Assembly: GCA_903872005.1 (NCBI GenBank)
Contig: CAIQJD010000262.1
Location: forward strand, 1 to 8,396
Length of the DNA stretch: 8,396 nt
Origin: an uncultured bacterium
GTDB lineage: Bacteria > Chloroflexota > Anaerolineae > JACIWP01
Direction of reading: 5' to 3'
This document shows, in pieces, positions 6,987 to 8,396 of this stretch. Made by a program: the position numbers and the translations under genes. Under the pieces are notes generated by a model. The model searched no databases. It was not told the DNA's origin and was given only the letters and a program-made list of their open reading frames with translations. Position 1 is the first letter of the stretch; the number at the start of each line of letters is the position of its first letter.

Positions 6987-7012
6987 TATACTAATTCTAT
7001 AGGAATACTATA
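6987..7012. promoter_or_regulatory. 26-bp AT-rich inverted repeat, candidate Rrf2-family operator
   Basis: The left half TATACTAATTCTA (6987-6999) and right half TAGGAATACTATA (7000-7012) are inverted copies at 10 of 13 positions, centred on CTATAG. The same stretch shows CTATA at 6986, 6997 and 7008, an exact 11-bp step, so three recognition elements fall on about the same face of the helix. Operators of Rrf2 proteins such as IscR and CymR are imperfect dyads of about 25-27 bp. The site starts 1 nt after the -10 box, covers the expected transcription start and includes AGGA (7001-7004), the likely ribosome binding site of the regulator. Binding here would block transcription, as in autorepression. 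Confidence 0.65.
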
Positions 7013-7014
7013 TT

Positions 7015-7455
7015 ATGAAACTCACCACGAAGATGCGCTACGGGACACGCGCCATGCTGGACCTGGCGCTGCACAGTCAGGATGGGCCGGCCAGTCTCAA
7101 AGAGATCGCCCGCCGGCAGGGCCTGTCGGTGAAGTATATGGAGCACCTGCTGTCCGCGCTGCAAACGGGCGGCCTGGTGCGGGCCGAACGCGGGGCGCGC
7201 GGCGGCTACTTGTTGGCGCGTCCGGCGGAAATGATCAACCTGCGGCAGCTCTACGACATCCTCGAAGGGAGTGAGGGGTTTGTGGAGTGTACCGGCGAGC
7301 CGGCGGTTTGTCCGCGTTCCGACGATTGCGTGACGCGTGAAGTGTGGGCGCAAATGTACGCCGCCAGCATGAGCGTCCTGGAAAACGTGACCGTCGCCGA
7401 GCTGGCCGCGCGGGCGCGGCGTCAGGAAGATAACGGCCTGATGTATCATATCTGA
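7015..7455 (+). CDS. Rrf2/IscR-family transcriptional regulator with three-cysteine iron-sulfur-type motif
   Basis: This 146-residue protein matches the family in length and layout. It starts 'MKLTTKMRYGTRAMLDLA', has a winged helix with recognition-helix sequence 'LSVKYMEHLLSAL' (37-49) and the wing 'GARGGYLLARP' (60-70), then an Rrf2 effector region with Cys92, Cys99 and Cys105 (C-x6-C-x5-C). E. coli IscR uses Cys92, Cys98, Cys104 and His107 for its [2Fe-2S] cluster. Here the first spacing is one residue longer and the His position is Arg108, so any cluster would need another fourth ligand. AGGA at 7001-7004 is the probable ribosome binding site. cysK follows after 60 nt with no terminator seen, suggesting co-transcription and a role in sensing iron-sulfur or cysteine status, comparable to CymR-CysK in Bacillus. 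Autoregulation through the overlapping dyad is inferred. Confidence 0.94.
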   Translation: MKLTTKMRYGTRAMLDLALHSQDGPASLKEIARRQGLSVKYMEHLLSALQTGGLVRAERGARGGYLLARPAEMINLRQLYDILEGSEGFVECTGEPAVCPRSDDCVTREVWAQMYAASMSVLENVTVAELAARARRQEDNGLMYHI

Positions 7456-7502
7456 CAGGGAAGCGAACGGAAAGCGCCAAGCGATCATGACTCTATTGTA
7501 GC

Positions 7503-7508
7503 AAGGAG
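7503..7508 (+). promoter_or_regulatory. Strong ribosome binding site for cysK
   Basis: AAGGAG lies 7 nt before ATG 7516, close to ideal, and fixes the start that gives the normal CysK N-terminus. The 60-nt gap from the Rrf2 stop to cysK has no convincing promoter or hairpin terminator. TCTATTGTA at 7492-7500 is a weak single match to the operator repeat. Confidence 0.8.
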
Positions 7509-7515
7509 ATGCTCG

Positions 7516-8396
7516 ATGGGCAAGATTTACGAGGACATTACGCAGACCATTGGACGCACGCCGCTCGTGCGCTTGAACCGGGTCGCGGCCGGCCTGCCGG
7601 CGCGGATCGTGGTGAAGCTGGAGTCATTCAACCCGCTCTCCAGCGTCAAAGATCGCATCGCTGTGAACATGGTTCGGCGCGCCGAAGAGGCCGGCACATT
7701 GACGCCGGGCACGGTCATCATCGAGCCGACTAGCGGCAACACCGGCATCGGGTTGGCCTTCGTGGCCGCCGCCAAAGGGTATCGGCTGATCCTGACCATG
7801 CCGGAAACCATGAGCGTCGAGCGGCGCAATCTGCTCAAGGCGCTGGGCGCGGAGCTGGTCTTGACGCCGGGGGCCGAAGGGATGAGCGGAGCTATCAGTC
7901 GGGCGCAGGCGCTGGCAGCCGAGACGCCCAATAGCTTCGTGCCGCAGCAGTTTCAGAATCCGGCCAATCCGCAGGTACATCGCGAGACTACCGCGGAGGA
8001 GATTTGGGCCGACACGGATGGCGCGGTAGATATCGTGGTGGCCGGCGTGGGCACTGGCGGCACCATTACCGGCGTGGCCGACGCCTTGAAGGCGCGCAAG
8101 CCGGGCCTGCAGGCCATCGCCGTTGAGCCAGCGCGCTCGCCGGTCCTTTCGGGCGGGGCGAAGGGGCCGCACAAGATTCAGGGCATCGGCGCCGGCTTTG
8201 TGCCGGCGGTATTGCGCCGCGAGCTGGTGGACGAGATCCTCCAGGTGGAAGACGCCGATGCCTTTCGGACGGCGCGCCGGCTGGCGCGCGAAGAGGGCAT
8301 CCTGGTGGGCATCTCTTCCGGCGCGGCGACTTTTGCGGCGCTGCAGGTGGCGACGCGTCCAGAGAACGCCGGCAAGTTGATCGTGGCGATCTTGCC
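7516..8396 (+). CDS. cysK: Cysteine synthase A / O-acetylserine sulfhydrylase, 3'-truncated
   Basis: This is a PLP-dependent fold-type II enzyme that makes L-cysteine from O-acetylserine and sulfide in the cytoplasm. The frame is open from ATG 7516 to the window edge, giving 293 residues of a usual ~310, so only the last strand and tail are missing. Signature parts are all present: '[10 protein letters not shown]' (12-21), 'NPLSSVKDR' with the PLP Lys45, the substrate loop 'EPTSGNTG' (70-77), 'QFQNPANP' (145-152), the phosphate-binding 'GTGGTITG' (179-186), '[13 protein letters not shown]' (218-230) and 'GISSGA' with Ser268 near the pyridine nitrogen. The complete 'IQGIGAGF' region and length favour CysK over cystathionine beta-synthase, although some related enzymes use other beta-substituted serines. 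It lies behind the Rrf2 regulator and is probably its co-transcribed target. In Bacillus, CysK also acts as the partner of CymR. Confidence 0.96.
   Translation, partial: MGKIYEDITQTIGRTPLVRLNRVAAGLPARIVVKLESFNPLSSVKDRIAVNMVRRAEEAGTLTPGTVIIEPTSGNTGIGLAFVAAAKGYRLILTMPETMSVERRNLLKALGAELVLTPGAEGMSGAISRAQALAAETPNSFVPQQFQNPANPQVHRETTAEEIWADTDGAVDIVVAGVGTGGTITGVADALKARKPGLQAIAVEPARSPVLSGGAKGPHKIQGIGAGFVPAVLRRELVDEILQVEDADAFRTARRLAREEGILVGISSGAATFAALQVATRPENAGKLIVAIL

Noticed and set aside
7456..7515. Terminator or separate promoter before cysK
   Set aside because: No stem followed by a T run and no paired hexamers; the nine-base TCTATTGTA partly matches the operator repeat but stands alone.
7624..8172. 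182-codon minus-strand frame opposite cysK
   Set aside because: cysK motifs are continuous across this stretch on the plus strand; the antisense product has no family features.
1..8396. tRNA, rRNA, riboswitch, CRISPR array, insertion sequence or phage attachment site
   Set aside because: No unit repeats, transposase-like protein, terminal inverted repeats or long untranslated leader; the longest gap without a gene is 155 nt and is explained by promoter elements.

Overview
The window is GC-rich (roughly two thirds G+C by eye) and densely coded, with seven protein genes and no RNA gene, mobile element or CRISPR array that I can see. Three things suggest a Chloroflexota (Anaerolineae-like) bacterium: a secreted protein with a TIM-barrel plus CARDB domain ending in a 'HLPLLLR' tail, the GT-C-type membrane glycosyltransferases, and the base composition. 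This is inference from family resemblance; there is no phylogenetic marker in the window.

Region 1 (1-5823, + strand) reads as one tightly packed operon that began upstream of the window. It holds a 5'-truncated secreted glycoside-hydrolase-like protein with a CARDB domain, a polytopic GT-C-type glycosyltransferase, a DUF2723/TMEM260-like protein (O-mannosyltransferase family) and an MFS transporter. The gaps are 10 nt, then an ATGA overlap, then a second ATGA overlap, so the last three genes are probably translationally coupled. Together they look like a cell-envelope glycan or protein glycosylation module: two enzymes that would use lipid-linked sugars on the outer face of the membrane, a secreted glycan-acting protein and a transporter.

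Region 2 (5846-6859, - strand) is an extended short-chain dehydrogenase / NAD-dependent epimerase-dehydratase gene. It converges on the operon with only 22 nt between stop codons, and is read divergently from region 3.

Region 3 (about 6915-8396, + strand) is a sulfur-metabolism regulatory unit: an Rrf2/IscR-type regulator with three cysteines, followed 60 nt later by cysK (O-acetylserine sulfhydrylase), which is cut by the window edge at residue 293. The regulator is preceded by an unusually perfect housekeeping promoter (TTGACA, 17 nt, TATAAT, with an extended -10 TG). This is followed at once by a 26-bp AT-rich inverted repeat covering the likely start of transcription and the ribosome binding site, the expected place for an autorepressor operator. 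A second, GC-rich dyad lies just upstream of the -35 box.

Across all genes and frames the palindromic hexamer GCCGGC occurs about once per 110 bp by hand count, several-fold above composition expectation. The clearest candidates for something undescribed are the glycosylation operon, the Rrf2-cysK regulatory region and this hexamer bias. None is proven by the sequence alone.
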